NCBI GenBank assembly: GCA_947044405.1
Contig: CAMRHE010000196.1
Span: 1,843,001 to 1,907,000 of the forward strand
From: Leptodactylus fallax
Taxonomy: Eukaryota > Chordata > Amphibia > Anura > Leptodactylidae
Reading direction: 5' to 3'
DNA: 64,000 nucleotides
Every line of letters begins with the position of its first letter. Within the stretch, counting starts at the first letter, position 1. Below the pieces are notes generated by a model, which was not told the DNA's origin, searched no databases, and saw nothing but the letters and a program-made list of their open reading frames with translations. Below, in pieces: positions 1-12,551 of the stretch. The translations under genes and the position numbers were made by a program.

Positions 1-85
1 GATAGCTAGAGAGACAGGGAGGGGGTGTATGGGAGGGAGGAAGAGAGAGGAAAGGGGCGAGTGAGGTGAGAGGAAGTTAGTGAGA
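1..85. repeat. Purine-rich low-complexity tract
   Basis: The strand is almost only G and A, with short GGGAGGGAGG and GAGAGAGG motifs. No coding potential is seen. The stretch from 86 to about 555 holds an A-run at about 225-245 and otherwise nothing recognisable. Confidence 0.7.
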
Positions 86-559
86 AAGTTACATAGCAAG
101 AAGCTGAACCATGTAAACAAATGCAGAAGATACCAGGAGCTCCCAGACACACCCAGAAATCACTCAAAACACTGCTAAAGGTATATGGGTGCATTTATTA
201 ATAGCACTAACAGACCTTTTTTAAAAAAAAAAAAAAAAAAAAAAACATTTTTTGCCCAGAAAAACCCTTTAATGGATGTAATATACAGTTCTACAATTAC
301 AAGTTTATACATTTGTAGTACAGACAGTGAACAAATATGTATGTGAAATTCCAGACTGATTTACTACTGTAAAATACATCCCAGTAACACCTCTGGTTAA
401 ATACAAAAAAGCTCACATCACAATAAAGAGCCAAAGTGTAGCATAATAGGCAGACACAAACCCAGGATGAGGTACAAGCAAGGGCAGAATAGCCACGACC
501 TCCATGTATCTACATACCCCTCAGCTTTCAAAGGACACTAAGAAGGACAGAATGTCTGG

Positions 560-1045
560 CGCCCTCCAGCTTCCCCCACAGCTTAATGTCTCTCTCCAAC
601 TACCCCAACGGTTTATGTCCCGCTTCATCTGCCTACCAGTTTAATGTCCCACTCCAGCTGCTCCAACAGTTTAATTTCCCCCTCTAGCTGCCCCTACAGT
701 TTAATCCCCCCTTCCAGCTGCCTCCCCAGTTTAATTTCCCCCTCCAGCTACCCCCATGGTTTAAAATCCCTCTGCAGTTGCCACCACAATATTATTTCCC
801 CTTCCTGGTACCAAAGAAACATTAAAAAACACTAATACTCACCTTACCCAATTCCCTTGTTGTTCAGTCAGCCATCTCTGGTCTGGAGCCTTTAGGGAGC
901 TGCAGGTGCAATGTAAGTGGCGTCACTACATTGCACCTAAGAACGCAGATGAGTTGAGATCGGGACATACCTCCCACCAACCTGGACAGCGGGACAGGAC
1001 CTGGAGTCCGGGACTGTCCTGCTGAATTTGGGATGGTTGGGTGTT
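560..1045 (-). repeat. MITE with internal 30-bp minisatellite (copy 1)
   Basis: About seven degenerate 30-bp units (core CAGTTTAATTTCCCCCTCCA) fill roughly 575-810. They are followed by a unique arm containing 'gcagatgagttgagatcggg' and an end with 'catacctcccaccaacctgg'. The same arm and units recur in opposite orientation at 4900-5585, so both are copies of one dispersed non-autonomous family. The small open frame here (644-835) is only the translated tandem repeat. The transposon superfamily was not determined. Confidence 0.6.
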
Positions 1046-2230
1046 CTAGATCTATGATATATGGTATTTACTGGTGGGAGCATATTTGTAGGTGTTTTTA
1101 TATCAATTTATACAACATATGGATTTACATGTATAGACAGCTTATGACCTAAATGAAAGGGATCATCAGTTACGTGACAGCTTCAGGTTTTGACCATGGT
1201 TGAGTAGAAGGTTGTGGCTTTCATGGTCCATCATTGTTCCGATGTGTTGTAGTTGGGTAACTGCTATAGACTGTTTTGCTTTAGGTAGGGGGTCATATTT
1301 ATACGGGCAGATGCTTACATGGTTTTAAATAACAGATCCGAGAAGAATCAGTTACGTAAATCTGAACTTCGTTCTGAAGGATGAAAACCTCCATTACATA
1401 AGTCATTTGGGTAACAGACCTTGATGGGTACATCATAATTTATTAGCATCCATGTACTGTAAATAAAGATTGTAGATTACTGATAAATCTAATAGGCTCA
1501 TGAAGCCGCATGGTGAATGGTGCACACTTTATAACATAAAAAGACAATGGCTGATTTTTTTCCTATCCCCCTCCAGTTAATAAAAGTTAATCAATGAAAT
1601 CTGTGTACCCCCAAAAAAAGTGTCATTACACGCTATTTGTCCCACAAAAAACAAGCCCTTATAGGGGTAGATTGACAGAAAAATAAAGTTATGGCTGTCG
1701 GCATGAAATGACACACAAAACACAATAAATGGTTTCATCATTAAAGCCCAAAACAGGCTGTCACTAAGGGGTTAATGTATTTGTAGTTTACATCATTTTT
1801 TTTTCCAGTTTATAAAGAGGAACCAGATAAATGCTCTTTTTTTTTTCTTTAATCTCCCCACAGTACAATGAAGTGGTCTCAGCATGGAACAATTCTGTCC
1901 TCTAGTGGCTACATCTGCTAATGACTGCCGACAGGAATTCTTAGTTGGAATTTGTAGAAATGTGTTCAATGTAGGACATGTTCACATGCTAAAGTTTTGT
2001 CATAAGTGAGTCTTCTGTAGATTTTGTAGATAATCCACAGCATTTACTTCGATTTCCTCCTTGATTTGGCCAGGGATCTGCTCGCAGACTAACTGCACTG
2101 TAATTTAATGGAGTCTGCAGTCGTAGTGAATGTTAACACTATTCCTGTTTACTTGCTGAGAATGTGGTGAGAGGTTATATAATACCACATTCACATGTAC
2201 TGCTGGTAGAAGGTTAGCCTACTCAGAATT
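1046..2230. other. Intronic/intergenic, no gene seen
   Basis: No splice-flanked coding segment was recognised. About 1600-1790 ('acaagcccttataggggtag', 'aaataaagttatggctgtcg') resembles a dispersed frog repeat also seen at 4640-4900, 32170-32400 and 35380-35650. It presumably lies in the last large intron of ATG10. Confidence 0.4.
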
Positions 2231-2595
2231 TAAAGGGGCATTACTGTGACAAGTTACCCCCTATCCACATCTGACTGCTAGGACCCACACCACTCATGAG
2301 AAATGGGGTGCTTTGCACCCCAGTTTGAATAGAGCAGTTCAGAAATGTGCACCCCTGTTCCATTCCTTTGAATGGGAATTGCTGGAGTTAGCCAAGGTAT
2401 AGCGCTCCGCTATCTCTGGTGGTTCTCATTGAAATAAATGAAGCAGTGATTCACATTTCCAACCTGATGCTGCATTCAAACTGCGGTGCAAAATACTCCA
2501 GTTCCTGTGACCGGCGAAGGTCCCAAGAGTCAGACCTCCACCGATCAACAAGCTACCCCCATCTTGTAGATGGGAAGTAACTTGTTCCTTTAGCT
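2231..2595. repeat. Foldback MITE-like repeat
   Basis: The left arm 'gtgacaagttaccccctatc' is matched in inverse by the right arm 'gctacccccatcttgtagat' and 'gggaagtaacttgttccttt'. The middle holds 'accgatcaacaagctacccc', a phrase typical of a very abundant anuran short repeat. It is non-coding. A similar, more decayed unit lies at about 2895-3190. Confidence 0.5.
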
Positions 2596-2894
2596 ACTTC
2601 ATGACCAGAATATTTTCCCTGGCTGCCTGACCAGATTTTTTTTTTTTTTTGCTGATTTCCACCGTAACTGGGGCTTATACATTAGTCCTAACTATAGAAA
2701 GAATTCAGCCTAGGGGAGGCGCCGTGATGCAATGATTGTATCCAATGATTGGGAAGCCCCAGTTTTCTCTATGGGATGTCTGCCTATTAATAAATCTGCA
2801 CTGATGTATAGGTAAGCCCTTGCAGAGTTACTTGCCGGCCACCAAGACGTATATAGTCAACGGACAGTTGCCAAGCTTGTGAACATTTCCTTAA

Positions 2895-3190
2895 GGCGTT
2901 TGTCCTACAATAACAACTTATCAACTATTCACAAAGTAGGGCATAAGTGACTGATCACTGTGGTCATACCACTGGGACCCCCATTAATCATGAGGACAGG
3001 GGTCACTTGTCCCTTGTTTAAATGGAGTGACATAGATAGCTAAGTGTTCAGCTGAAGTGCTCAGCTATCATTATTGGTCTTGATTTAATGAATTCTTCAC
3101 TGTGCATGTGTGACTATCGCTTTATTCACACGGAGGATATGGACCCCTTTCTCCTGTAGATAGGTGATTATTATTGTGGCATAACCCCTT
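2895..3190. repeat. Decayed foldback repeat
   Basis: The left part reads 'caacttatcaactattcaca' and the right part 'ctcctgtagataggtgatta', a weak inverted pair bracketing 'accactgggacccccattaa'. This is the same type of dispersed anuran repeat as 2231-2595. No gene is seen between here and 3460. Confidence 0.4.
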
Positions 3191-3462
3191 ACTTCCACAG
3201 TATATGTGCAGCAGATCCTGGGTGTGTTATACAGATAACATGACAGCAGCTCCTGGGATCAGAGATAATTGTGATACTGGGCGTTTAACCCTTTAGATGC
3301 TGAGATCTAAGTAGCTAATCAGAGGGAAGGGACTCCTTATATCTCCAATTTCCCTAAGCCCCAAGGAATTCCAAGCAGTTGCCATGGAAACCAAGGGCCT
3401 AATGAAGGTTTCAAGGCCTGCTATTCAAGTCTATGGGACAACCGTAGTACTCACTATGGCCA

Positions 3463-3815
3463 CTATTCAAAGTACACGAGGTGAGCCCTGCTGCTCACAC
3501 CAGAACGGGGAAATAGGGCATAAATTTGAAGAAGCTGGATGAACACGTTAAGGATATAATAGGAATATGCTGCAGGACAGAACTCAGGCAGGACTTTGGT
3601 TGGCACTGTTGACTTGCAGTGCTGGTGACTATGTGCAAGGAGCCTGTGTGTTCTCCCCAGGGTTGCGTGGGCTTGCTCCAGGTACTCCAGTTTCCTCCCA
3701 CACGCCAATGACATACTGATAGAGAATTTAGATTGTAAGCCTTATATGGGACAGTGTTAACAATATCTGTATAGCGCTGTGGAATATGATGGCGCTATAA
3801 AAGTAATCAAAGAAA
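3463..3815 (+). repeat. LINE 3' end relic
   Basis: The segment contains 'ccagtttcctcccacacgcc', 'tttagattgtaagccttata' and a tail 'gtatagcgctgtggaatatg' followed by 'gcgctataaaagtaa'. This is the usual 3' untranslated tail of a vertebrate L2/CR1-type LINE. The same tail style, inverted, ends the LINE at 62842-64000. No reverse transcriptase frame remains here. Confidence 0.6.
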
Positions 3816-4029
3816 TAAATGATCAGATCATTGGATCTGCAAATCCAATATGAATAAATTTGGCATAACCATATAATAGTTGTTGACCATTCATTACAAT
3901 TGTTTCAGTATATCACCTTGTTTGTGGCTGCCCAAAGTTTCTCCTCGGCTGGGGGTCTCGGCAGCAAGACCTACAGAGGTGAGCGGATCACTGGAATGGC
4001 TTAACTTTAAGAAAGGGTGTCCAATTAGC

Positions 4030-4290
4030 ATAACTAGTTTAGGGGAGATTTAATACTATTCTATGCCAGACTTCTGATGTAAAAAAGTCTCAAACCTTGA
4101 CGTGTTTGCACCACCCACATCACTTTCCCAAAAAGGGGGCATAGTCTTACCAGATTTATTAACATTTATGCCAGAAAACTGGTGTAAATGTTGTAGGAAA
4201 TCTACGCTAGCTATGAGCTGGCATAGATTTCGCTCCAGGCACATGGGCTGATTAAGGTTGCGCCTCATTTATGAAAAGACGTGCACCTTG
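4030..4290. repeat. Dispersed foldback repeat
   Basis: The stretch begins 'aggggagatttaatactatt' and ends near 'gcgcctcatttatgaaaaga', with internal 'catagtcttaccagatttat'. It resembles the 'gatttatt' foldback units at 5737-5925 and 19385-19640. A G-run follows at about 4300-4310. No gene is seen. Confidence 0.4.
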
Positions 4291-4639
4291 TTATATATGG
4301 GGGGGGGGGGCACCCTCTGCCAGTGCAGGAAACATGAAGACTGAAGAACACACGGCCAGGTGAGAGTTCAGCATAGCTCCCTGGTCCTGACACTCAAAAA
4401 ATGGAAGAGGGAAGCAGGATGTATTAGCGCAGTGTGGAGTGTAGTAGTTTGGAGTATTGGAGCCACCCTCTGTGCTGTAGTGGGAAAAAAATCAAAAGAG
4501 CCTAACCAACCTTTTTTTACCATTTCTCCTCCTATAAAAATTTGAGTAAAATCCTACCAGAAATCCGACTGTCCCCAAAAATATATAACTAAAAAGTACA
4601 TCTGGCCCCCCCAAAAAAACGCATTATGCAGCCCCATAT

Positions 4640-4900
4640 AAAGAAATATAAGAAAGTTTCGGGTGTCAGAATATTGGATTTTTTTTTAGTTGTTAAAACG
4701 TAAGAAAAACTACATAATTTGGTATCTGCATAATCGTACCAGTCCACAGAATACAGGTAACAGTCTTTTGCACAGTGAACATCATAAAAATGAAGCCCAT
4801 AAGAAAGTCACCCAAACGCACTTTTTCTCTAATTCCACCCCATTCTGAATTTTTTTCCAGCTTCCCAGTACACTGCACAGAATATTAAATGGTACCATTA
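4640..4900 (-). repeat. Dispersed frog repeat fragment
   Basis: It shares 'attccaccccattctgaatt', 'cccagtacactgcacagaat' and 'aaatggtacca' with 32180-32260 in the same orientation. It is a decayed non-coding copy of one interspersed family. Confidence 0.5.
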
Positions 4901-5585
4901 CACACCTCCCAACTGTCTCTGCTTTGGCGGGACAATCCCGGATTCCGGGTGCTGTCCCGGTCAGGAAGAGGTATGTCCCGAATTCAGCTCATCTGTGTCT
5001 GTAGAGGACGCAGATGAGTTGAATACAATGTTGAAGCAGGGAGCCGTCTACTCTATGCTTCACCATTCAGCCCCTTTCGCTACTCTAGGAGTGGTAGGCG
5101 TGACTTGCATTGCACTTGCTGCTCTCTGAAGAGACAAGTACAAAAGCAGGGGAACAAGGAAAGATGAGTTTTTGTTTTTGTTTGTGGAGGAACCAGTAGA
5201 GGGACATTAAACTGTGGGGGAAGCTGTAGGAGGACCATTATATTGTTGGCAGCTGGAGGGGGATATTAAACTCTAGGGGCAGATGAATGGGAACATTATA
5301 TTGTGAGGCAGCTGGATGGGGATATTAAACTGTGGGGGGCAGCTGGAGGGGGACATTAAACTGTGGGACATTAAACTGTGGCAACTAAAAAGGACATATA
5401 CTGTGGGGTAGCTCGATGGGGACATTATACTGTGGGCACACCAGGAGAGGGAGCTTATTCTGTGGGGGCAACTGGAAGGGGACTTTATAATGTGGTGGCA
5501 GTTGGAGGGGGACATTATATTGTGGGGGCATACCATGTCAGGGTGACTGTAAGGACATCATTATACTGTAGGGGGGCAAAAAGAG
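4900..5585 (+). repeat. MITE with internal 30-bp minisatellite (copy 2)
   Basis: The left arm ('acacctcccaactgtctctg', 'gacgcagatgagttgaatac') is the inverse of the arm in the 560-1045 copy. It is followed from about 5195 to 5580 by roughly 13 degenerate 30-bp units (core GACATTAAACTGTGGGGGCA, with AGCTGGA). The apparent proteins here are translated repeat units on either strand. Confidence 0.65.
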
Positions 5586-5736
5586 AAATTGATGAGAATG
5601 GACGGGATCAAATTGGAAGTGGATGGGGTTAAATTATGTGCACATTCTGTCCCTTTCATCCTTTGAAATTTGAGAGGTACACCATTAGGAAGCACAACTT
5701 TTACCTCTGTATGGCTATGGCAAGAAGGGATTAATG

Positions 5737-5925
5737 GGGCAGATTTATTTAAACTGTCTAAAAGCAAAACTGTTTTAGTTGCCCATAGTATACTCACGGC
5801 GCAGATTTCATTTTTCAGGAACAGAATACAGAATGAAAGCTGCGCTGGGATTGCTTGCCATGAGCAACTAAGACATTTTTGCTTTTAGACCCTTTTGTAC
5901 CATTTTAATAAATCTGTCCCTATAT
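5737..5925. repeat. Foldback MITE
   Basis: The left end 'ggggcagatttatttaaact' with 'ctaaaagcaaaactg' is the inverse of the right end 'tttttgcttttagacc' with 'aataaatctgtcccta'. The total is about 190 bp and non-coding. It lies about 380 bp upstream of the ATG10 exon, inside the intron. Confidence 0.6.
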
Positions 5926-6306
5926 GCTTCACCCTGGTGACAGACTCCCTTTAATGGGGCATATCTACTCACTACTCACGAGCATCTGAAATACAGTAGC
6001 TCTACAGTATGTATAAAATAGGTGAGTAATGTTAGATTGGTGGAGTTGTAAAAGACTGGGAAACCCAAGAATTACAAACACAGGGATCTCCTGGAAATCT
6101 GCATAAATCTTATTTGTTCAGAGAGATCTCCTTTTTTCCTATAGACCTGACAACTCCTTTAACAAACCCTCATTGTGTGTGAAGTTATTTTATCTACTTG
6201 GACCAGTGGGTCTTCAGAACATTTTAGCTTCCCCTTTCTGCTTTCTCAGTTATTGAATGGCGGTATTTCAGACGTTATCATCCGTGAATGTCTCTTTTAC
6301 CTTTAG

Positions 6307-6395
6307 GAGCATCCGATTCTTGGACAGCCATTTTTTGTACTTCATCCTTGTCGAACCAATGAATTCATGTCATCTATTCAAGGGGGCACAGGCAG
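6307..6395 (+). CDS. ATG10: ATG10 penultimate coding exon with catalytic Cys
   Basis: ATG10 is the E2-like enzyme that transfers ATG12 to ATG5 in autophagosome formation in the cytosol. This 89-nt exon follows a pyrimidine-rich acceptor (tcttttacctttag) and ends at CAG|gtgaga. It opens in phase 0 and encodes EHPILGQPFFVLHPCRTNEF followed by MSSIQGGTG. From family knowledge, HPC-TNEFM carries the active-site cysteine (Cys166 in human); here it is codon TGT at 6349-6351. The exon leaves two bases (AG) that the next exon completes to Arg. Upstream ATG10 exons lie to the left of the window. Assignment is by recognised similarity plus exact splice sites, so confidence is high. Confidence 0.93.
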
Positions 6396-6565
6396 GTGAG
6401 AGCAACATTTCACATTGTATAGGGAATATACCCACTCTTAGTATCCCAATGTTTTTATGTTCTCACCATCATCAATGTTAATACTGTTATTTATGTGCGT
6501 TCTACAATATATAACAATAAGTGACAATACCAGGAATATTCTAATGACTGGTGCTTTGTTTTCAG

Positions 6566-6653
6566 AGAAGGGAATTACATCACTTCGTGGCTTAGTACAG
6601 TAGGACCTGTGGTTGGTCTGTCTTTACCACTAAGCTACGGAAAAACGGTGTGA
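6566..6653 (+). CDS. ATG10: ATG10 terminal coding exon
   Basis: The acceptor is tgctttgttttcag and the exon starts at 6566. It joins the previous exon in phase and gives REGNYITSWLSTVGPVVGLS then LPLSYGKTV and stop TGA at 6651-6653. ITSWLS-VGPVVGL-LPLSY is the conserved ATG10 C-terminus. The frog protein stops seven residues after LPLSY begins its tail (GKTV), shorter than the human tail. The 170-bp intron between the last two exons is short. No AATAAA was seen in the first few hundred bases downstream; an ATTAAA occurs at 7451-7456, but its use is unproven. Confidence 0.93.
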
Positions 6654-7150
6654 AGGTAAAACTCTTATATTTAACTCTGCACAGTTCTGGCTAGGATAGT
6701 AAAGAGAACCAGTCACGTTCTAGTGTTTTAATTTGATTTCTTACTAACATTGAACTAATTTTCATAATACAATGTACAGGGTTTTTTATACTTCTACATG
6801 GGTATTTTTAGCACCTAAAGCAAATACACAATGAGCAAAGATTTAATCCTTACATTTTGGACACTCTAGATATGTAGTAAGCAAATAGCACCATAAATGG
6901 ACAGCATGGGAATGTGCCAGGGCCGTTTGCAGTGGGAATCTGCTGACATTTGCTGCAGCAGCATTTAATCCTCTAGATGTCAATGGTGTCTATAGTAAGG
7001 GGTTAGAAGGACAGAGGGGACGCCCTCTATCATCCTATCAGCATCAATGTAACCCTATTGAGGTGTTCTGGTGCTGTTGCCTTTATAGCAGAGGACCTAA
7101 AATAGGCATCCAGGTTTGCCATGTGCGAACTAATTAGGCCCTGCCCGAAG
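6654..7150 (+). other. Probable ATG10 3' UTR and flank
   Basis: This follows the ATG10 stop codon directly. No further open frame or strong polyadenylation signal was recognised, and the UTR end was not determined. Confidence 0.4.
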
Positions 7151-7156
7151 CCTAAC

Positions 7157-7426
7157 AATAGGTTCACACCTGCATTTGGGTTTCCATTTTTCAGGTCTGC
7201 TTGGGGACCTGAAAAACGGAAACCCAATCTGCTTAAAAAGCGTTTACCTGCAGAAACCCGTAGACTCCATAGATATAATGTCCTATAAAGGGGTCCGCCA
7301 GGGTTCCGCCTGGTTTCCACCCGAAAAATGCGAAGAGAAAAGTCCTGCTTGGAGGAGTTTTTTTCAAGCAGATTCAGGGACGGAATCCCTGAACGAGACC
7401 AGACGCAGGTGTGAACCTAGCCTAAG
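7157..7426. repeat. MITE with 'aggttcacacctgc' inverted ends
   Basis: The left end 'aataggttcacacctgcatt' is the inverse of the right end 'acgcaggtgtgaacctagcc'. The inner arms 'tttttcaggtctgcttgggg' and 'acctgaaaaacggaaaccca' form a hairpin. Related fragments occur at 25855-25975 and 62215-62370. The open frames on both strands here are by-products. Confidence 0.7.
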
Positions 7427-9006
7427 TTAGCTGAACCCATAAGGGGTTACATTAAATATATTATAATACATATGAATTAATCCATTTCCAGTAGTCTGTG
7501 AAGCCTGAGGGCCTACAGGAATGTGTGACAGGCTAATTTAATAATGTGTATTTTAAGGAGTTTTGAGAGTGATATATTGATGATCTTTCCTTAGGGACAT
7601 CAATATCAGATTGGAGGGGGGGTCTTACACCCAGTACTCCCGCCGATCAGCTGATTAAGGGACATTTAGGGGAGAACTGCGGCCTCGTCATTAAATACCG
7701 GTTAGACCATTGTGCTATGTATAGTCTCTGTGGCTTATTTTGCCGCTCTTTCCATATCACTTATATAGGACTTAACTACAAAAAGCCTGGGTGTCAATCC
7801 CTCGCTGGTTTACTTCCGACTTATCCTAAGTAAAGTGATGAAGTTAAGAAGATCACACTATTTTGGTGGAAAATACAATTGTCTCATTTTTTCACAGGTC
7901 TCCTGGATGCCTCTTTTCATGTGCCGTGTTCTCTCTTGGATCATAGGCTGCCTTCAGATGGAGTACAATGGTTACAGATGGATCTTTTCAAGTTTTTTTT
8001 TTTAGAGAACCAATTTATTACAAAAAGAATCACACAAGTTTTTGTGAAGAAAGGCTGTCGTTGAAATGTAACATAAGAGAAGAAGGTTACATTAAAAATA
8101 ACTGCTCATAAAATGAAAATGCTGTAAATGATGGAGCCAGCTTGGTTTCTTACGGTTTATGACTAGCCGGTGAATTGACATCAGTGAAGGTTGGGGTGGT
8201 GGTAAAAAACTGTACAAGCTGAAAAAAGTAATACAATCCTCACCGAAAGAGGATCCAGTCTATCCATGATTTATGTGCTTGGCACATAGTTGCCGGAAGT
8301 CCAGGCTGAATCAGCGTTCTGACAAGACCACTCCTAACCAATCAGCCGTAACATTAAAGCCGCCTGCCTAATATTCTATAGATCTCCCTTGTGCCACCGA
8401 AACAGCTCTGACTTGTCAAGGCATTGACTCCACAAGACCTCTGAAGGAAAGTGTCCAGAATTAACCTTTTCAGCAATTAATTCTATTGTTGTTCTTCTGA
8501 GATCAGAACAGATGGGCCAGTCTTTGCTACCGACACACATCAGTGAGTCTTGGGTGCCTATGTCTCCTTAATTCACTTTCGGGAGGCTCTTCCCTCATCC
8601 ATATTCACTTAAATGAGACTAAACTCAAAGAGCTGCAATAGTGGCACAACCAAAGTGTGGTAAAGCTACACTGTGTGCATAGGGTGTTGAGCAGCCGTTT
8701 GATAATATCCTGTTTGTCTACAGCTATGCATGGGATGGATTTTTAAAATAGCTTTTCATTAAACAATTCAGGTTTTGCTAATATATGTCAGAAGAGTGAA
8801 AACTCTCCCTCCTACAAGGGTTTTACAGGGTTAAATCTATGCATTTATAGTATTCTCCCTTCATTCAGGGCCATCCATTTTCCAGAAACAGTGCCACTCT
8901 TGTCCATAGGTTGTGTCTGGCATTACATCTCAGCCACATCAACTCGAATGCCAGAAACTTCCCTTGGACAAAACATTTTTTCTAATCTCAAGTGAACCCC
9001 TTTAAT
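7427..9006. other. No gene seen
   Basis: AT-rich non-coding sequence. The phrase 'ccgccgatcagctgattaag' near 7640 is a fragment of a common anuran repeat. A T-run lies at about 7992-8001. RPS23, which sits between ATG10 and ATP6AP1L in human, was looked for on the minus strand and not recognised. Confidence 0.4.
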
Positions 9007-9246
9007 GCTAAGGCCCCACGTAGCGGGCCGCAACAAAAAAGCGCTGTGGGAAAAACTGCGGCAAAAACACATCGCGGTTTTTCCCGCAGTGCTTTTGACA
9101 GAAAGTCCATAGAGATTCCCTTTGTGGACTTTCTGCTTCCAATATACCTATAGGAAAACCGTTGTTTCCGTAGGTATAATTGACATGCTGCGATTTCCAA
9201 AACTGGGACAGTATTTTCCCGCAGTGTGTGGATACGCCCTGGCCTT
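9007..9246. repeat. MITE, 'ctaaggccccacgtagcggg' family, copy 1
   Basis: The left end 'ctaaggccccacgtagcggg' faces a right end 'gcccagggc'-like inverse ('atacgccctggcctta'). The interior is internally palindromic ('aaaaaactgcggcaaaaaca' versus 'cgcggtttttcccgcagtgc'). The same family recurs at 19646-19961 and 20364-20590, with a weaker copy at 36222-36430. Confidence 0.6.
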
Positions 9247-9600
9247 AAAAAACTTGTTCAGCTAATTTTTATAGATGACCTATCCTCCATCAACAATTTG
9301 AAGAACCTGTAGTGCTTGTGCATTGCCATGACCTGTTCAATTTTTATATCCCGTGCCATTTGTTTCATAATTACAGCCTCGGTCCATAGAAATGAACAGG
9401 ACAAGGCTGTAAGGACATTGCACAGCCGCCATGAAAAAGACAGCGGATGTTGTAAATAGCGAAGACGTCACATTGCTCGCAGACCCTTCAGACAGTTAAT
9501 CAAAGGGGGTCCCAGGTTTTTGGACCCCCACTGACCTCTTATTGATGACCTATTGTGAGGATAGATCATCAATGAAAAAGAACCGTACAATCCCTTTAAT
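9247..9600. repeat. Foldback short repeat
   Basis: The left 'agatgacctatcctccatca' pairs with right 'tgatgacctattgtgaggat' and 'agatcatcaatgaaaaagaa'. The middle has 'cacagccgccatg'. It is a typical anuran non-autonomous repeat ending 'acaatccctttaatg'. Non-coding. Confidence 0.5.
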
Positions 9601-12380
9601 GTATTTGTGTCTTCTTAGTCGCTTGGCATGTCTACATTCCCTCAGCCTTCTTTTGAAATACTAGAAGCTATGGTGCCTATTACAGGCGTATAAATGCAGA
9701 AATGATTGGCAGCGAATCAGAAGCGCCATTCTGTGATAATTAAATCTGCAGCATTATACTTGGAAGCCAAAAACTGAAGCTTAATGAAATTCACGAAAGA
9801 AAAAAATCCCAGGTGCTCTACAGGAGTCTGAGGCCATTGGGACTGTGCCCATGTTTCATTTCCAGAGGCCAGTTCAGAAATTTTCATCACGAAAAAGTTA
9901 CTTTGTCAAAATAAAGTATTTCATTGCAAGGTCCTGTATATCTTGGCAGGCGTGTGCAGATCGACATGTCAGATTACTGCTTCTGTGCAGGCAGGAGCTT
10001 CTGTCATCCCTCTAGTTTCCTACATTTTGTGGACGTGTCAGTGAAATATCTGGAAAAAAGGTCCATTATTAATGGCTCATGTTACAGATTCATGAATCTT
10101 TACCCCTTCATTTCTTTAGCTCTGAAATGTATAATATGCAACTATATGTTTAATCCCCTACTACTCGAGTGCCACCGTGCCGGTGGTCGTAGACAGTCTT
10201 AGTTTACTTTGCTATAGATATGACATGCACTTACATCCATATCTGTAGTCATACTCTAATGCATATTCTATGCGGGCAACACCACTGAGGCCAGTGTTTG
10301 TTGGGCATGTGGCTGCAGAAAAGTAAGCATAATACATAAGTTACAGACTGCAAAGGTTGCTCTCACTTTACAAAGTGATTATATATAGCTACTGTAGGAC
10401 CGCCACCAATCCTGGGAATGAAGGGGCGCACAGCTGAGGTAGAACTACGCCATTTCTAAGTTTTCCCTATATATAACAGATCTCCTAGCCACTAAACTGT
10501 GCTGAGAACTGCAGAACTGCCCCATTCACTTAAAGGGTACCTGAGTTTTCATGACAAGTTGAAATTTCTGCAGGGTGTTGCTGGGCAATCTATTCTATGA
10601 CTGTATAAGCCTTCATACATGGTGTCCTATCAGTTCTGCTGCTAATAATCACATTATGGCTGAAACACATTTTATATTTCTGTCTCAGGCTGTGGGTGTG
10701 TACAGTAAGTCTGCCCCTCCCCTATCTATTTCTGATTTCTGTTCTGCCAGCAATAACTGTACAACTGCAAACAAATAACAGAAAAGCCCAAATGACCATA
10801 ATATCTAGGAAGCCCAAGGGACAAAAAGTCCCGGAACACTGGACTGCAAATACAGGGGAAATACATGCATTCAAGCAGATTAAATACAAGAAAAAAAAAA
10901 TCAATCTATGAGCACGGTCAGTAAAACTGATGTTTTTTGTGAATATTATCCCATCTGTAACCACATCCATAACATATTTTAATTGCATTTATTATAGCAG
11001 CCAGAAGTAGATACATATACATAAAAGACTTTTCTTACGTTGTAAACTGTGAGATTTACAGAATCGTCAGCCTTTTCAATACAGCAACAGCTGTGAGGAG
11101 AATCAACCCCTTCCCTCTCCATTCACTGTGTGAAGAGAGAAAAGAACCGCCCTCTACACCCACTAAGATAAGCAAGATGGAATGGAATGTATTTATGTAT
11201 AGACTTCCCAGTAAAAAAGAGTGAACAGTAAATTAGCTAGAAGGGAGACACATACTGGCAGGAACTTCAGAAAGGTTTTTCAGGCAGAAAGCAGCAATAT
11301 TTTTAATTAAAGTACATTATATTTTGGTCCAGAATCACATGCGCTATGAATTGAGACTAACTAATCTGAAAAGTTAATGACCATTTAAATACTGAAGGTG
11401 CCTTTGTGCGGGAAAGCAGTGAAGGAGAATCCACAGCAGTGTTGCAGTCCCTTCTGAATTTTGACATATTTTTTGTTGTTTGTTTTCTTTTGTGGAACAT
11501 ATTTTTAGTATTATTTTGGTTTACAAATTTGGTTTGAGTATTGTCTGAAGTGTAGATTTTCAGCTTAAATTCAAGGGGTATAAAGGGAGTCTGTCTGGCT
11601 TAACTTGCTCTCAAATCAATAATAGTGCTGTGTATAGGAGCATAACCGTATTTTTGTGGCCATAAACCAGTTAAACAATGCTGAGTTACCATCATCTTTT
11701 TATGGATATACAAATCACCCTGCAAGTACACTGGGGGCAGACTAGATTTGCCTAGACACAGCTGAAAATGCTAAGGCCTTCCTCTAGAATTGCTGCCCAA
11801 TACCTTTAGTTGTGAATGACATTTTTAGCTTCTACCTGCATCATAACTGTCTGTAGGCAAATCTGGCCCCGCCCCCAATGCACTTGCAGCCTGATTGACA
11901 TATCTATAAAATAATGATTAACTCTGTATTGCATCATCAGCTGGTGGTTGTTACAGAGGTATGTTTCTGAAGCTACTAAAGGCACCTACATGTCACTAAT
12001 TTTGATTTGGGCATTTTGGACATGACAGATTCCCTTGCAGCCATTTATATGCTTTCACAAGCTCCAAAGTAATTGGACATATGACTGATAAGCAGTTTTA
12101 ATACCTGTATGGCCTGTTGCCTCAGATTAGGGAGATAAAGGCCTGAAATGTTAAAGGGATTGTCCAGGATTATAAATTTGTCTGTATATAGAGCAGCTGA
12201 AGCAGTGCCGTTACATCAATGGGACCATTGTAGCCAAATAGTGCTCTCAGCTGTATACTGCTACAATCATTCCATTAACGTGACATCACCACTGTATAAA
12301 CACAAACAGAGCAGCGAAGGTGACGGTTTACCCTTGCTGCATGTATTAAAGTTTATAATGTAGGAAAATTCCTTTAAATT
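9601..12380. other. No gene seen
   Basis: About 2.8 kb of AT-rich sequence with scattered short repeat phrases ('ttaaagggtacctgagtttt' at about 10530; 'ggcaaatctggccccgcccc' at about 11857). The open frames near 9924-10988 lack splice context and recognisable motifs and were not accepted as genes. Confidence 0.4.
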
Positions 12381-12551
12381 TGCATTTATGAACAGCTAAC
12401 AGGGAATTGTTATAATGTGGTCCAAAGAGGTGTCAATGCAAATGAGGGAGGCCACCACCAGACTGAACAAAGCAAACCTTTCAGAAAGAGAACAGAAATT
12501 TGTGTAGCAGCCACATCAAAAATATCTAGATTCTTAAAAAGAAGGAATGTA